From: an uncultured Tenacibaculum sp.
GTDB lineage: Bacteria > Bacteroidota > Bacteroidia > Flavobacteriales > Flavobacteriaceae
Assembly (NCBI GenBank): GCA_947493285.1
Contig: CANLQH010000001.1
Span: 868,001-932,000 of the forward strand
Length of the DNA stretch: 64,000 bases
Direction of reading: 5' to 3'
Below, one piece after another: positions 17,841-27,598 of the stretch (within the stretch, counting starts at the first letter, position 1; each line of letters begins with the position of its first letter). The position numbers and the translations under genes were made by a program. A model generated the notes under the pieces. That model searched no databases, was not told the origin of the DNA, and saw only the letters and a list, made by a program, of their open reading frames with translations.

Positions 17841-19112
17841 ATGAATCAACCTTTGGCAGAAAGAATACGTCCAAAAAATTTAAGTGACTATATTAGTCAG
17901 CAACATTTGGTAGGCGGAAACGGAATTTTAACCAATCACATAAAACAAGGGATTATTCCTTCTTTAATTTTATGGGGACCTCCTGGAATTGGAAAAACAA
18001 CACTAGCTAATATAATTGCTACTGAATCTGGTCGTCCTTTTTATACACTAAGCGCAATTAGTTCAGGTGTAAAAGATGTACGTGAAATAATTGAAAAAGC
18101 TAAAAGAAGTGGTGGATTATTTACTCAGAAAAATCCAATCTTATTTATTGATGAGATTCATCGTTTTAGTAAATCTCAACAAGATTCTTTATTAGGTGCA
18201 GTAGAAAAAGGATGGGTTACCTTAGTTGGTGCAACTACAGAAAACCCAAGTTTCGAAGTTATACCTGCCCTACTCTCTCGTTGTCAAGTTTATATTTTAA
18301 ATTCTTTTGATAAAAATGATTTGGTTGCTTTATTATATAGAGCAATGGAAAAAGATGAATTTATATCTAAAAAGAAAATCAGTTTAAAAGAAACAGATGC
18401 GCTATTACAGGTTTCTGGTGGTGATGCTCGAAAATTGTTAAATATTTTTGAATTACTAGTTTCTGCAGATGATGAAACTGAAATTACCAATGAATTGGTT
18501 TTATCAAAAATCCAAAAAAACACGGTTAGATATGATAAAACAGGTGAACAGCATTATGATATTGTATCGGCTTTTATAAAATCTATTAGAGGTAGCGATC
18601 CAAACGCTGCTGTATATTGGCTTGCGAGAATGATTGAAGGTGGTGAAGATGTAAAATTTATAGCTAGAAGAATGCTAATCGCTGCTTCGGAAGATATTGG
18701 AAATGCCAATCCAACTGCATTTATAATGGCTAATAACACATTTCAAGCAGTTTCTGTAATTGGATACCCAGAATCTAGAATTATATTAAGTCAATGTGCG
18801 GTTTATTTGGCTAACTCTGCTAAAAGCAATGCCTCTTATATGGCAATTAGTGAAGCTCAAAACTTAGTAAAAACAACTGGTGATTTATCTGTACCATTAC
18901 ATCTTAGAAATGCTCCAACAAAATTGATGAAAGACTTAGATTATGGAAAAGACTATCAATATTCTCATAATTATTCTGGGAACTTTGTGAATCAAGAATT
19001 TTTACCAGACGAGATAAAAAACACTAAACTATACGAACCGGGTAATAATGCTCGAGAAAATCAGTTTAGAGAATTATTAAAACACCGCTGGAAGGATAAA
19101 TATAATTATTAA
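17841..19112 (+). CDS. rarA: Replication-associated recombination protein A (RarA/MgsA AAA+ ATPase)
   Basis: A 423-residue clamp-loader-like ATPase. The ATG at 17841 gives [20 protein letters not shown], the family start; earlier in-frame codons from 17733 are antisense to the rhomboid gene. Walker A GPPGIGKT is at 46-53, Walker [10 protein letters not shown] at 101-109, and sensor 1 [10 protein letters not shown] follows. The C-terminal part ([20 protein letters not shown]) is the MgsA tetramerisation and replisome-binding region. It acts at stalled replication forks. A TATTTTTA element ends 4 bases before the ATG, hinting at a leaderless message. Confidence 0.93.
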   Translation: MNQPLAERIRPKNLSDYISQQHLVGGNGILTNHIKQGIIPSLILWGPPGIGKTTLANIIATESGRPFYTLSAISSGVKDVREIIEKAKRSGGLFTQKNPILFIDEIHRFSKSQQDSLLGAVEKGWVTLVGATTENPSFEVIPALLSRCQVYILNSFDKNDLVALLYRAMEKDEFISKKKISLKETDALLQVSGGDARKLLNIFELLVSADDETEITNELVLSKIQKNTVRYDKTGEQHYDIVSAFIKSIRGSDPNAAVYWLARMIEGGEDVKFIARRMLIAASEDIGNANPTAFIMANNTFQAVSVIGYPESRIILSQCAVYLANSAKSNASYMAISEAQNLVKTTGDLSVPLHLRNAPTKLMKDLDYGKDYQYSHNYSGNFVNQEFLPDEIKNTKLYEPGNNARENQFRELLKHRWKDKYNY

Positions 19113-19139
19113 AAAAGACAGCTATCCGCTCTCTTTTTT
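19111..19139 (+). terminator. Probable terminator after rarA
   Basis: AAAAAAGACAGC/GCTCTCTTTTTT with one C-C mismatch forms an A-rich/T-rich hairpin overlapping the rarA stop codon. The core is only a few G-C pairs, so strength is uncertain. Confidence 0.55.
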
Positions 19140-19156
19140 AGTAAATCAAATTTCGT

Positions 19157-19906
19157 TTAAAATTTAATTTTATAACTTTCTATAGTCTTTTTATCTGCTT
19201 CATAATATTCAGCCATCCAACCATTACTACTTTTGTACATTAATCCATTTTTGTCTTTAATAACAAAAACATCTTTAACATTTGTTTTTAAAATTTGAAA
19301 GATTACTTCAGGCTTAGTATCAACTAATTGAAAACCATTAGTTATAGCTTGAGCATATAAAGTTTTGGAAGTATCCTTATTTACTTTATTAGTTACAACA
19401 GCATCAGTATTGATTATTTTTGGAGTTTCTACAACTACTGGAATACCTTCTGTTTTATTTTCATTTAAATCTTTTTTACTAGAAGTATATTTATATTTTA
19501 AAGCTGCGACAGATTTAAAAGCATTGCGAATTGCTTCATGATATGCCTTTTTATATTCTTTTTCCTTACTCTTACCTACACTTGAAGTGAAAATTACATT
19601 ATTATAACAATCTCTTAACTCAATAATACTTTTTGTTGTAAACATTCCAGAATCATCTTTAACTGTACCTGTTAAAGCTAGACATTTATTTTCTGCAACA
19701 TCTTTTGGTAATTTCTCATCAGATAAGAAAGCCTTAAAACCATACTTATTAAATAAAAACTTTGTTAAAGAGCTTGTTTGATACTTATCACTACTCCCAA
19801 CAAATTCAAATTTATTTGGCAGAATTACATACTTATAGCTGTTTACTTTTTTTTGAGCAAAAATTGATGTAGATACTATTAATAATAGTAAAAATATTTT
19901 TTTCAT
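19157..19906 (-). CDS. Secreted protein of unknown function
   Basis: A 249-residue protein with an N-terminal signal peptide (MKKIFLLLLIVSTSIFA, cleavage before QKK). The first mature part (VILPNKFEFVGSSDKYQTSSLTKFLFNKYGF) and the segment DCYNNVIFTSSVGKSKEKEYKKAYHEAIRNAFKSV look like one conserved periplasmic domain; quoted pieces are kept short. A low-complexity linker around residues 140-185 precedes a small C-terminal domain. I do not recognise a characterised family. It is 3 bases from the DUF5723 gene upstream and is the last gene of a three-gene operon. Confidence 0.75.
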   Translation of the reverse strand: MKKIFLLLLIVSTSIFAQKKVNSYKYVILPNKFEFVGSSDKYQTSSLTKFLFNKYGFKAFLSDEKLPKDVAENKCLALTGTVKDDSGMFTTKSIIELRDCYNNVIFTSSVGKSKEKEYKKAYHEAIRNAFKSVAALKYKYTSSKKDLNENKTEGIPVVVETPKIINTDAVVTNKVNKDTSKTLYAQAITNGFQLVDTKPEVIFQILKTNVKDVFVIKDKNGLMYKSSNGWMAEYYEADKKTIESYKIKF

Positions 19907-19909
19907 TTT

Positions 19910-21289
19910 TTAATTATAAATTAAGTTAATTCCTAATTGAAAAGACGCACTGTTGGCATCAGCAATATCGGTTATATTAAATAAATTATCTAATATTCCA
20001 TAAATATTTACTTTTCCAATTTTTGTTGATAATCCAACACCAAGGTTAGAATATGAAAAATCATCAATAGTATAAGTAATTTTTGTATTAAAATTCTCTG
20101 ATAGCTTTCTTTCATAAAAACTTGTTAATGCAAATTTTGGCCCCGTAGGTCTAAATACTGAAAATAATTGTACTCCTATAGCATTATCATAAAAATCTTT
20201 ATAAGACATATCATGACAGTTTTCTTCATTTCTACTCCTACCCCAACTATATTTATATGAACTATTAAATTTTACAGGACGCATAACCGAATAGGATTCT
20301 CTGCTTTTTTTCGATGGCACTTGAGTTTTAAAGTCACTATTTAAAACTTGCCAATAATCATTATTAGTACCGTCATATTGAAAGTTTATCCCTGAAAAAG
20401 TATAATCTCCTTTTACTTCATTACTCAATACATCTTTAGAATAACTTACAAAACCTATATCTAATAAACTTGCTGTTATTTCTGCTTGTTTATCTAATTG
20501 ATATGAAAATCCAATATCAAAACCCAATCCTAAATTTCCACTTAAAAATGCTCTTCCTATTAAATCCTTTGGGTTTACAGCATCATCATTTTCATCATAA
20601 ATTCCTGAAGTTTGTATAGAAGCGTTTATATTATTTAAATGATGCTCATACTGATTGTTATTACTTATACGTGAAGTAAAACTCCCAATATTATTTGTAG
20701 AAGTAACATTAAACATTCCTGAATAAATTTTAAATCTACCACCAACAGTAAATTTTTCATTTATTTTTCTTGAAATTCCCGCATGTATAACACCTAAAGC
20801 TTCAACTTTCAAATTTCCTTCTGACAATAAGAAATCTTTATTTAAATGAGCACTATTTCCATCTCTTAAAAGAATTAAAGCCCCTTTAGGAAAATTCATG
20901 AAAGCGTCTAACTCAGTATAAAAGCCTACATTTAAATAATCTTTATTATTTAACTTATATCCTCCATTTAATATTTCAATTTGAGAATTAATTTGCAAAT
21001 AATCATTACTTGAAATTCTATCAATAGAGTTTAAAACTTTAGTAGTAAAATCAATAGAATTATCTCTAAACAAATCGGCAACAGTTAGTTCTGTTAATCC
21101 AGCCTGAAAAGACACCCTTGATAATAAAGGAATTCCAAAGTGATATTTATAATTAGTATTTGTTCCTGGATTTAACAACAATGTTTGAGGTAGGTTATCA
21201 AACTCATATAATACTTGCCTATTTTGTGAAACAACTTTGTATGACAATAATATTCCTAAAGCAAAAAAGTAGATAAGATATTTTTTCAT
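19910..21289 (-). CDS. DUF5723-family probable outer-membrane beta-barrel protein
   Basis: A 459-residue protein with a signal peptide (MKKYLIYFFALGILLSYKVV, then SQ) and the early motif FDNLPQTLLLNPG, which is the hallmark start of the Bacteroidota DUF5723 family of predicted outer-membrane barrels. Alternating beta-strand patterns run throughout, ending in FQLGINLIYN. The stop/start with the upstream lipoprotein gene overlaps at one base (21289), so the two are coupled. No experimentally defined function is known to me; the cluster lipoprotein + barrel + secreted protein suggests an envelope assembly. Confidence 0.78.
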   Translation of the reverse strand: MKKYLIYFFALGILLSYKVVSQNRQVLYEFDNLPQTLLLNPGTNTNYKYHFGIPLLSRVSFQAGLTELTVADLFRDNSIDFTTKVLNSIDRISSNDYLQINSQIEILNGGYKLNNKDYLNVGFYTELDAFMNFPKGALILLRDGNSAHLNKDFLLSEGNLKVEALGVIHAGISRKINEKFTVGGRFKIYSGMFNVTSTNNIGSFTSRISNNNQYEHHLNNINASIQTSGIYDENDDAVNPKDLIGRAFLSGNLGLGFDIGFSYQLDKQAEITASLLDIGFVSYSKDVLSNEVKGDYTFSGINFQYDGTNNDYWQVLNSDFKTQVPSKKSRESYSVMRPVKFNSSYKYSWGRSRNEENCHDMSYKDFYDNAIGVQLFSVFRPTGPKFALTSFYERKLSENFNTKITYTIDDFSYSNLGVGLSTKIGKVNIYGILDNLFNITDIADANSASFQLGINLIYN

Positions 21290-21834
21290 TAATCAATTTT
21301 AAGAAAGAAAGTTCCTGACGAATTAAATGTAAATGACTTGTCCTCATTAATATCTATTATAGAGCCGTCTGTACTAGGCAATAAATTTACTGTTACATCT
21401 AAATTTTTAGATTCTAATATTTGAGGAGAGTCAGTTATAATAATTTCATGTGAATATTTATAATTTTCTACATTTTCTGACACACTTATTAATGGAAATT
21501 GGTAGGTTAGAGTTGCATTATCATCAAAAAAAGTAAGAGCAATTGTAAAGTCTCTGTCAAACTGATTGTTTATTTCAAAGTTAACAATCAGTTTTTCTAC
21601 TTTCTCAAATACCGAATTAGAAAAAACATCAAATCTTGAAACATCTTTAAACTGGTTTATTTCAACTCCAGATGAATTGATAATAGCTGTTTGTTTAAGA
21701 GTTGTATTTGCAAGTGCTGAAACAAAGGTTGGTTTTAATTTTAAATCTTCAATTTGATTAAAATCAACATCTTTAACACAAGAACTATATATAGTCGTAT
21801 AAATTATTAACAAGAAAATATTTTTCTTCATCAT
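21289..21834 (-). CDS. Lipoprotein of unknown function, first gene of the DUF5723 cluster
   Basis: A 181-residue protein starting MMKKNIFLLIIYTTIYSSC, giving a lipobox with Cys at residue 19. The mature part is predicted all-beta (for example KLIVNFEINNQFDRDFTIAL, then strands to TFFLKID). I do not recognise a family. Its stop overlaps the DUF5723 start by one base, and it lies 11 bases downstream of the nucleotidase gene, so it could be transcribed with the nucleotidase and the deacetylase. Confidence 0.75.
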   Translation of the reverse strand: MMKKNIFLLIIYTTIYSSCVKDVDFNQIEDLKLKPTFVSALANTTLKQTAIINSSGVEINQFKDVSRFDVFSNSVFEKVEKLIVNFEINNQFDRDFTIALTFFDDNATLTYQFPLISVSENVENYKYSHEIIITDSPQILESKNLDVTVNLLPSTDGSIIDINEDKSFTFNSSGTFFLKID

Positions 21835-21845
21835 ATAAGTTTAAT

Positions 21846-22523
21846 TTACAAATACTTTTTTAACTCTAACAAGGTGTTTATAGTTAAAACTCCTGATTCT
21901 TTATTTTTATTCTGAGTAAAATAAATAGCTATCATCCCGAAATTTAATGCTCCTTTTATATCCGCTTCATAACTGTCTCCTATCATAATAGAATCTTGAG
22001 GAATAGCATTAGCCTTTTTTAAAGCAAACTCAAATACTTTAGGGTTTGGCTTTTTTACACCAACACTCTCAGAAGTAATAATTTCTTTAAAATACTTAGC
22101 AATTCCTGATTGCTGTATTTTTAAATTTTGAACTTCTTCAAATCCGTTAGTAATAATATGCAATGTATACTTTTCCTTTAAATATTCTAAAACTTCAATA
22201 GTTCCGTCAAATAAATGATTATGGTTCGGTAAATATGTTATGTAGTCTTCAGAAATTTTTTTTATTAAGCTATCAGAAACAGTATACTTTAAAGCATCAA
22301 AACTATCTTTTAATCTACTGTATCTCAAATCAGGTTTAGAAATTTTATCTTCCCTATATAGTCGCCAATAATTTAAATTGATTGGCATATAAACTTCTAA
22401 AAAGTCTTTAATATTTAATGGAATATTTTGTTCCTTAAAAATTTGATTGAATGTTAGTTCAGAATTCCTATCAAAATCCCAGAGAGTATGATCTAAGTCA
22501 AAAAAAACATGTTTTATATTCAT
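21846..22523 (-). CDS. YjjG-family HAD nucleotidase
   Basis: A 225-residue haloacid-dehalogenase hydrolase. Motif I FFDLDHTLWDFDRN (residues 7-20) has both catalytic Asp residues, motif II is HIITNGFEE with the Thr/Ser position followed by NGF, Lys of VGVKKPNPKVF is motif III, and GDSYEADIKGA is motif IV. The DHTLWDFDRNS start and length are typical of YjjG, which removes phosphate from non-canonical pyrimidine nucleoside monophosphates in E. coli. The exact substrate here is inferred. It starts 3 bases after the deacetylase gene ends. Confidence 0.85.
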   Translation of the reverse strand: MNIKHVFFDLDHTLWDFDRNSELTFNQIFKEQNIPLNIKDFLEVYMPINLNYWRLYREDKISKPDLRYSRLKDSFDALKYTVSDSLIKKISEDYITYLPNHNHLFDGTIEVLEYLKEKYTLHIITNGFEEVQNLKIQQSGIAKYFKEIITSESVGVKKPNPKVFEFALKKANAIPQDSIMIGDSYEADIKGALNFGMIAIYFTQNKNKESGVLTINTLLELKKYL

Positions 22524-22526
22524 TCT

Positions 22527-23828
22527 TTATTTTACTATTTTTAACATTGAATTATAAACTCGCTTCCACCCTTTCCATCTTTGATAATTGCTTAAACTTT
22601 CGTTATGAAAAACAGTAACAAAAACTCCGTTTACGGATTTCACTTCATTTTTTAAATCTCTAATTTTCCCTAATGATTGTTTTGCAGTTAACTTCATATA
22701 ATCGTTCAAAGTAGAATCGATTAAAGCAAAAGGGAAAATTTTTAGAGGCGTTTGAATTTCAAAATCTAAATCGTAAAAATAAAAAGGAGAGCAAGTACTT
22801 GCTCTAAAACCAGTATGACTTGCATATCCCATCGAATAATCTTCTTCTATTTCTAAATCAATTAATTTTTGATATGTCTCAGGCAATGATACTCGTAAAA
22901 AATGCTGGCGTGATCTTTTAATCGGCATATTAATTATGCTTTCTAACCTTTCTTTTTCTTTTTTCAATATAGTACCATTATTCATAGTATAATATGATGG
23001 ATGTAAACCTACTCGAGCATAATCTACCATGTCTTTTATCAGCAACTTAAATTTTCCTTTAGATGCTGACACATTAGTGTCAAAAGTTGTATAATCACCT
23101 ATCAAAAAGAAAAAGATGGTTCTAACCTTATGATCTTTTTTAGATTCAATAATTTTTTTAAAAGTATCAAAAGGATCTTTTTTAATATTCGTTAATACAG
23201 CAAAACGATCCCAAACTGTAAAAATTTTAAACTGAGAAATATCTTTTAAAAAGCCACCTATAGTTCTTGCAAAACTCTTGTGTTTATAAGCGAAAGCATT
23301 ATCCACATCTATCGTAGAAATATATTTATACTTTCTAGATGGACTTTCGAAATCAGGAAACTTTGCTTTTAATGTTTTTAAAAACTTATATGCCCAAATA
23401 TCTACTAAAGGCTTCTCTAAAAAATTATTTTTAAATGCAATACTTTCGGTTGCTGAGAATCTACCGTGAGCATCTTTTATATGTGGTAAATATTCCTCAT
23501 ATCTTGAAATTAAATAAAAGCTCGCTGCAAAAATATCAAACGGAACTTCTGACTGTTCGTTGGTTAAAAAGAAACATGGAATATTCTCCCATTTTTGAAC
23601 ATTAATTTCAAAATCTTTAATTCCTTGTTGGAATAACAGTTCGTTGCTCTTAACAAAAAACTCTTTACCTAAAGCTACATTTGTGTATGAAAACTTAGGT
23701 CCATTATAGGCTACAAACTCTTCAACTTTTCCTGTAAAATCTATTGGTATCTGTAGAATTCGTGTAAAAATATGCTTAAAAATATAACGAACTCTGGGAG
23801 TAACTTTATGCGTATAAATAAGTATCAT
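22527..23828 (-). CDS. Polysaccharide-deacetylase-like protein (DUF7033 plus deacetylase fold)
   Basis: A 433-residue protein common in Flavobacteriia. I chose ATG at 23828 (MILIYTHKVTPRVRYIFKHI); a GTG two codons earlier is possible but less likely. The N-terminal half (1-150) is the DUF7033-like region found with such deacetylases. The C-terminal half holds the metal-site motif STIDVDNAF, the segment GLHPSY and YSMGYASHTGFRASTCSPF, which resembles the NodB-type fold. No signal peptide is evident. The substrate is unknown, perhaps a cell-surface glycan. It heads a compact minus-strand run with the nucleotidase. Confidence 0.8.
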   Translation of the reverse strand: MILIYTHKVTPRVRYIFKHIFTRILQIPIDFTGKVEEFVAYNGPKFSYTNVALGKEFFVKSNELLFQQGIKDFEINVQKWENIPCFFLTNEQSEVPFDIFAASFYLISRYEEYLPHIKDAHGRFSATESIAFKNNFLEKPLVDIWAYKFLKTLKAKFPDFESPSRKYKYISTIDVDNAFAYKHKSFARTIGGFLKDISQFKIFTVWDRFAVLTNIKKDPFDTFKKIIESKKDHKVRTIFFFLIGDYTTFDTNVSASKGKFKLLIKDMVDYARVGLHPSYYTMNNGTILKKEKERLESIINMPIKRSRQHFLRVSLPETYQKLIDLEIEEDYSMGYASHTGFRASTCSPFYFYDLDFEIQTPLKIFPFALIDSTLNDYMKLTAKQSLGKIRDLKNEVKSVNGVFVTVFHNESLSNYQRWKGWKRVYNSMLKIVK

Positions 23829-23862
23829 AGCCACTAAATCTCTTTTATAAAATAATCAAGGA

Positions 23863-24549
23863 CTATAAAATTCCTTTATCTGCAAAGCTAAAATACGCTT
23901 TTTCGGTAATTATTAAATGATCTAATAGTTTTATATCAAGTGTTTTTCCTGCTTCTTTAATTTTATGAGTTAATTCAATATCTGAATTACTGGGTTGTAG
24001 TTTCCCCGAAGGGTGGTTATGACAAACAATAACACCAACACTTGATAACTCTATTGCTCTTTTAAACAACAACCTAACATCAACTAATGTAGCAGTTAAC
24101 CCTCCTTTACTTAGCTGGCTCTTAGCAAGTACTTTATTTGAGTTATTTAAAAACAACACCCAAAACTCTTCGTGTTGTAAATCTGCTATAAGTGGCTGCA
24201 TTATAATATAAACATCTCGAGAGCTATTAATTTTTGATACCGTTTTCTTATCCTCAAACTGTCTTCTTTTTCCAAACTCTAAAGCTGTAACTATCGAGAT
24301 AGCTTTCGCCTCTCCTATTCCTTTAAATTTCATTAACTCTTCAATGGATAATTTTGCCAATGCATTTAAATCATTATCTACAGAACCTAAAATTCTTTTA
24401 GATAAGGCTACTGCACTTTCATCTCGATTACCAGAACCAATAAGTATAGCCACTAATTCAGCATGAGAAAGAACGGTTTTTCCTTTTTGCATGAGTTTCT
24501 CACGAGGTCTATCATCTAATGCCCATGATTTTATGGAAAACTTTTTCAT
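23863..24549 (-). CDS. radC: RadC-family DNA repair protein (JAB/MPN domain)
   Basis: A 228-residue RadC. ATG at 24549 gives MKKFSIKSWALDDRPREKLM, the family start; the open frame extends further upstream to 24612 but that part overlaps the trkA promoter. A helix-hairpin-helix region (LMKFKGIGEAKAISIVTALEF) precedes the metal-binding MPN motif HNHPSG(K)LQPSNSDIELT with the preceding Glu. The in vivo role of RadC is unsettled despite its name. It diverges from trkA with 95 bases between starts. Confidence 0.92.
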   Translation of the reverse strand: MKKFSIKSWALDDRPREKLMQKGKTVLSHAELVAILIGSGNRDESAVALSKRILGSVDNDLNALAKLSIEELMKFKGIGEAKAISIVTALEFGKRRQFEDKKTVSKINSSRDVYIIMQPLIADLQHEEFWVLFLNNSNKVLAKSQLSKGGLTATLVDVRLLFKRAIELSSVGVIVCHNHPSGKLQPSNSDIELTHKIKEAGKTLDIKLLDHLIITEKAYFSFADKGIL

Positions 24550-24591
24550 GCTCTTTAAAATTCTAATTCTCTTATAAATATAACTCATTTT

Positions 24592-24622
24592 TTGCACAAC
24601 CAAAACAAGCACAGTATCTTTG
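24592..24622 (+). promoter_or_regulatory. Promoter of trkA-trkH
   Basis: TTG at 24592-24594 and an exact TAnnTTTG box (TATCTTTG) at 24615-24622 are separated by 20 bases. The box ends 22 bases before the trkA start. Confidence 0.7.
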
Positions 24623-24644
24623 TATCCTATTTTTAATTTCCAAT

Positions 24645-25991
24645 ATGAAGATTATCATAGCCGGGGCTGGAGACGTAGGTTTTCATTTGGCTAAACTCCT
24701 TTCTTACGAATCGCAAGATACTTATGTAGTCGATTTTGATGGTGAAAAGCTAAACTACATCAATAATCATTTAGATGTTATTACCAAAAAAGGAGATGCT
24801 ACCTCTATTAAACTTTTAAAAGAAATTGGTATTGACAATGCAGATTTACTCTTGGCAGTTACAGAAAGTCAGAATACAAATTTTACAATATCGGTAGTAG
24901 GTAAAGCTTTAGGAGTTAAAAAAACAATTGCTAGAATTAATAACCCCGAGTTTTTAAAAAATGATTCTATCAATTTTGAAGACTACGGAGTAGATTTCAT
25001 GATTTCACCTGAAGCATTAGCTGCTGAAGAAATTAAATCATTATTAAACCAATCTTCTTTTAACGATACTGTTGCCTTCGAAAATGGTTTATTTAATATC
25101 ATGGGAACAACCCTAGGATACAAATCCCCTATTTTAGATTTAACCGTTAAAGAAGCAAAAGATAAATTTAGCCTTGTTGATTTTATAACTATTGCTATAA
25201 AAAGAGAAGGAACAGTACAAACTGTTATTCCGCGTGGTGATACTGTTTATAAAATGAACGATCAAGTATATTTTTCTGTACCTAATTATAGTATTGACAA
25301 ATTATATCCTATTATAGGAAAAAAGCAAGTTGATATTAAAAATGTAATGATTCTTGGAGGAAGTAGTATTGGACGAAAAACTTCAAGAAGTCTTTGTAAC
25401 GATAATTTTAAGGTTAAATTAATTGAACGAAAGAAAGAGAAAGCATTAAACCTTGCAGAAGACTTAAGAAACACTTTAGTAATTCATGGTGATGGTAGAG
25501 ATTTAGAATTATTAGAGCAAGAAAATATTCGTGAAATGGATGCTTTTGTTGCTGTTACTGGAGATTCAGAAACAAACATTATGTCATGTTTAGTGGCAAA
25601 ATCAAAAGGTGTTAAAAAAACAGTAGCCTTGGTTGAGAATATGGATTATATTAACATCTCTCAAACAATCGGTATTGATACACTTATCAATAAAAAATTA
25701 ATTGCTGCGAGTAATATTTTCCGTCATATACGTAAAGGTGAAATCTTAGCGTTAGCTAACTTACATAATATTGATGCTGAAGTATTTGAATTTGAAGTTC
25801 AGCCAAATGCTAAAGTAACCCAGAAACCAATTAAAGAATTACGTTTTCCGAGAGAAGCTGTTTTTGGTGGAGTAATTAGAGATGAAAAACCTCTTATGTC
25901 TTTTGGTGACTTTCAATTACAAAGTGGAGATAAAGCAATTGTATTCTGCTTACCAGAAGCGATTACAACAGTAGAAGATTTATTCAACTAA
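24645..25991 (+). CDS. trkA: Trk potassium uptake system regulatory subunit TrkA
   Basis: A 448-residue protein with two RCK repeats. Each has an NAD-binding Rossmann start (GAGDVGFHLAKLL at residues 6-18 and LGGSSIGRKTSRSL near 238) and a following RCK_C ligand domain. It is the cytoplasmic gating ring for TrkH. The last base of its stop codon is the first of the trkH ATG (25991), so the two are translationally coupled. Length matches E. coli TrkA. Confidence 0.95.
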   Translation: MKIIIAGAGDVGFHLAKLLSYESQDTYVVDFDGEKLNYINNHLDVITKKGDATSIKLLKEIGIDNADLLLAVTESQNTNFTISVVGKALGVKKTIARINNPEFLKNDSINFEDYGVDFMISPEALAAEEIKSLLNQSSFNDTVAFENGLFNIMGTTLGYKSPILDLTVKEAKDKFSLVDFITIAIKREGTVQTVIPRGDTVYKMNDQVYFSVPNYSIDKLYPIIGKKQVDIKNVMILGGSSIGRKTSRSLCNDNFKVKLIERKKEKALNLAEDLRNTLVIHGDGRDLELLEQENIREMDAFVAVTGDSETNIMSCLVAKSKGVKKTVALVENMDYINISQTIGIDTLINKKLIAASNIFRHIRKGEILALANLHNIDAEVFEFEVQPNAKVTQKPIKELRFPREAVFGGVIRDEKPLMSFGDFQLQSGDKAIVFCLPEAITTVEDLFN

Positions 25992-27490
25992 TGGAAAATC
26001 TTAATTTTAAACTTATTTATCGTTTTTTAGGGGTAACTGCAATCCTTAACGGATTGTTTATGTGGTTATCGCTTCCTTTTAGTTTATATTATGATGAACC
26101 TTCTAAATGGGGAATTTTAACCGCAGGAATTGTTACAGTTGCTATTGGCTTATTATTGTTTCTTTTTAATAAACCTGATAACAAAAATATTCAAAAAAAA
26201 GAAGGATATCTTATAGTAACTTTCGGATGGCTAACATTATCTATTACAGGAATGCTTCCTTACTTACTATCAGAAAGTATACCTAGTATTACCAATGCTT
26301 TTTTTGAAACTATTTCTGGATACTCTACAACAGGATCTTCAATATTAACTGATATTGAATCCATGCCAAAAGGAATTTTATTTTGGCGAAGCGCAACTCA
26401 CTGGATTGGTGGGATGGGAATTATTGTATTAACGATTGCGATTTTACCTTTATTAGGTATTGGTGGAATGCAGTTATTTATGGCAGAAGCTCCCGGTCCT
26501 TCCGCTGATAAATTACACCCACGTATTACAGATACAGCAAAACGTTTATGGTTAATATATGTTTTATTAACTTTTGTTGAATTTTTGCTTTTAAAAGTAG
26601 CTGGAATGACTTGGTTTGATGCTATAAATCATGCAATGGCAACTGTAAGTACTGGTGGGTTTTCAACTAAAAATGCTAGTGTTGCTCATTGGAATGGAAA
26701 CCCTATGATTCAATACATTATCATCTTTTTCATGTTTGTTGCTGGTACAAATTTTGTACTTACTTATTTTGCTTTAAAAGGAAAGGTTAGAAAAGTAATT
26801 CAGAGTGAAGAATTTAAATATTATCTTTTTGGAACATTGGCTATATCTGCAATAGTAGCTATTACTATTATCTTTTATCAAGATCCAAATCTGCATACTT
26901 CAATAGATCACCCAATGATATGGGGAAAAACTGAAAGTGCGATTAGGCATTCATTATTTTCGGTTATATCAGTTGTTACTACAACAGGTTTTGTAACTGC
27001 TGATTTTACGATGTGGAGCTTTTTCTTAACGGCTTTATTTTTCTCTTTATTCTTCCTAGGTGGATCAGCAGGATCAACATCTGGTGGGGTAAAAATTGTA
27101 CGACATATTGTAATGCTAAAAAACAGTTTTTTAGAATTTAAGAAATCATTACACCCAAATGCAATTATCCCTGTTCGATATGACGGTAAAGCTGTAAAAC
27201 AAACCATTGTATTTAACATACTTTCCTTTTTTGTTTTATACATGTTGATATTTATTATGGGAACCGTAATCTTAGCATTTTTAGGCTTAGATTTAACTTC
27301 GGCTTTAGGAGCTTGTGCTTCTTCTTTAGGAAATATTGGTCCCGCAATTGGTAGTGTAAGCCCTGTTGATAATTTCAACCACCTTTCAACTGGCGCTAAA
27401 TGGTTTTGTTCATTCTTAATGTTAATAGGACGTTTAGAATTGTTTACTGTCTTAATTCTCTTAACCCCTTTCTTCTGGCGTAAGAATTAA
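25991..27490 (+). CDS. trkH: Trk potassium transporter membrane subunit TrkH
   Basis: A 499-residue integral membrane protein of the TrkH/KtrB superfamily. The four selectivity-filter loops are visible: GYSTTGSSIL, ATVSTGGFSTKN, VVTTTGFVTAD and SSLGNIGPAIG. It is the pore subunit for K+ uptake, regulated by TrkA encoded immediately upstream with a one-base overlap. A terminator follows the stop codon. Confidence 0.95.
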   Translation: MENLNFKLIYRFLGVTAILNGLFMWLSLPFSLYYDEPSKWGILTAGIVTVAIGLLLFLFNKPDNKNIQKKEGYLIVTFGWLTLSITGMLPYLLSESIPSITNAFFETISGYSTTGSSILTDIESMPKGILFWRSATHWIGGMGIIVLTIAILPLLGIGGMQLFMAEAPGPSADKLHPRITDTAKRLWLIYVLLTFVEFLLLKVAGMTWFDAINHAMATVSTGGFSTKNASVAHWNGNPMIQYIIIFFMFVAGTNFVLTYFALKGKVRKVIQSEEFKYYLFGTLAISAIVAITIIFYQDPNLHTSIDHPMIWGKTESAIRHSLFSVISVVTTTGFVTADFTMWSFFLTALFFSLFFLGGSAGSTSGGVKIVRHIVMLKNSFLEFKKSLHPNAIIPVRYDGKAVKQTIVFNILSFFVLYMLIFIMGTVILAFLGLDLTSALGACASSLGNIGPAIGSVSPVDNFNHLSTGAKWFCSFLMLIGRLELFTVLILLTPFFWRKN

Positions 27491-27499
27491 CCTTTTTTT

Positions 27500-27524
27500 A
27501 AAAAGGGGATTTACCTTTTTTTTT
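27500..27524 (+). terminator. Intrinsic terminator after trkH
   Basis: AAAAAGG/CCTTTTT with loop GGATTTA followed by four more T residues, 10 bases after the trkH stop. Only two G-C pairs, but the T-run is long. Confidence 0.6.
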
Positions 27525-27562
27525 AAGTAGTTTATCTCCCTAATTTTTAAAAGCAATGGTAA

Positions 27563-27587
27563 TAAATTTGGTTTATAATAACCAAAC
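27563..27587 (+). promoter_or_regulatory. Possible -7 box and 5' hairpin before the 118-residue gene
   Basis: TAAATTTG at 27563-27570 matches TAnnTTTG, without an obvious TTG at 19-20 bases. It overlaps a 7-bp hairpin TTTGGTT/AACCAAA at 27567-27586, 13 bases before the start codon. Confidence 0.35.
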
Positions 27588-27598
27588 TTAATTATACC

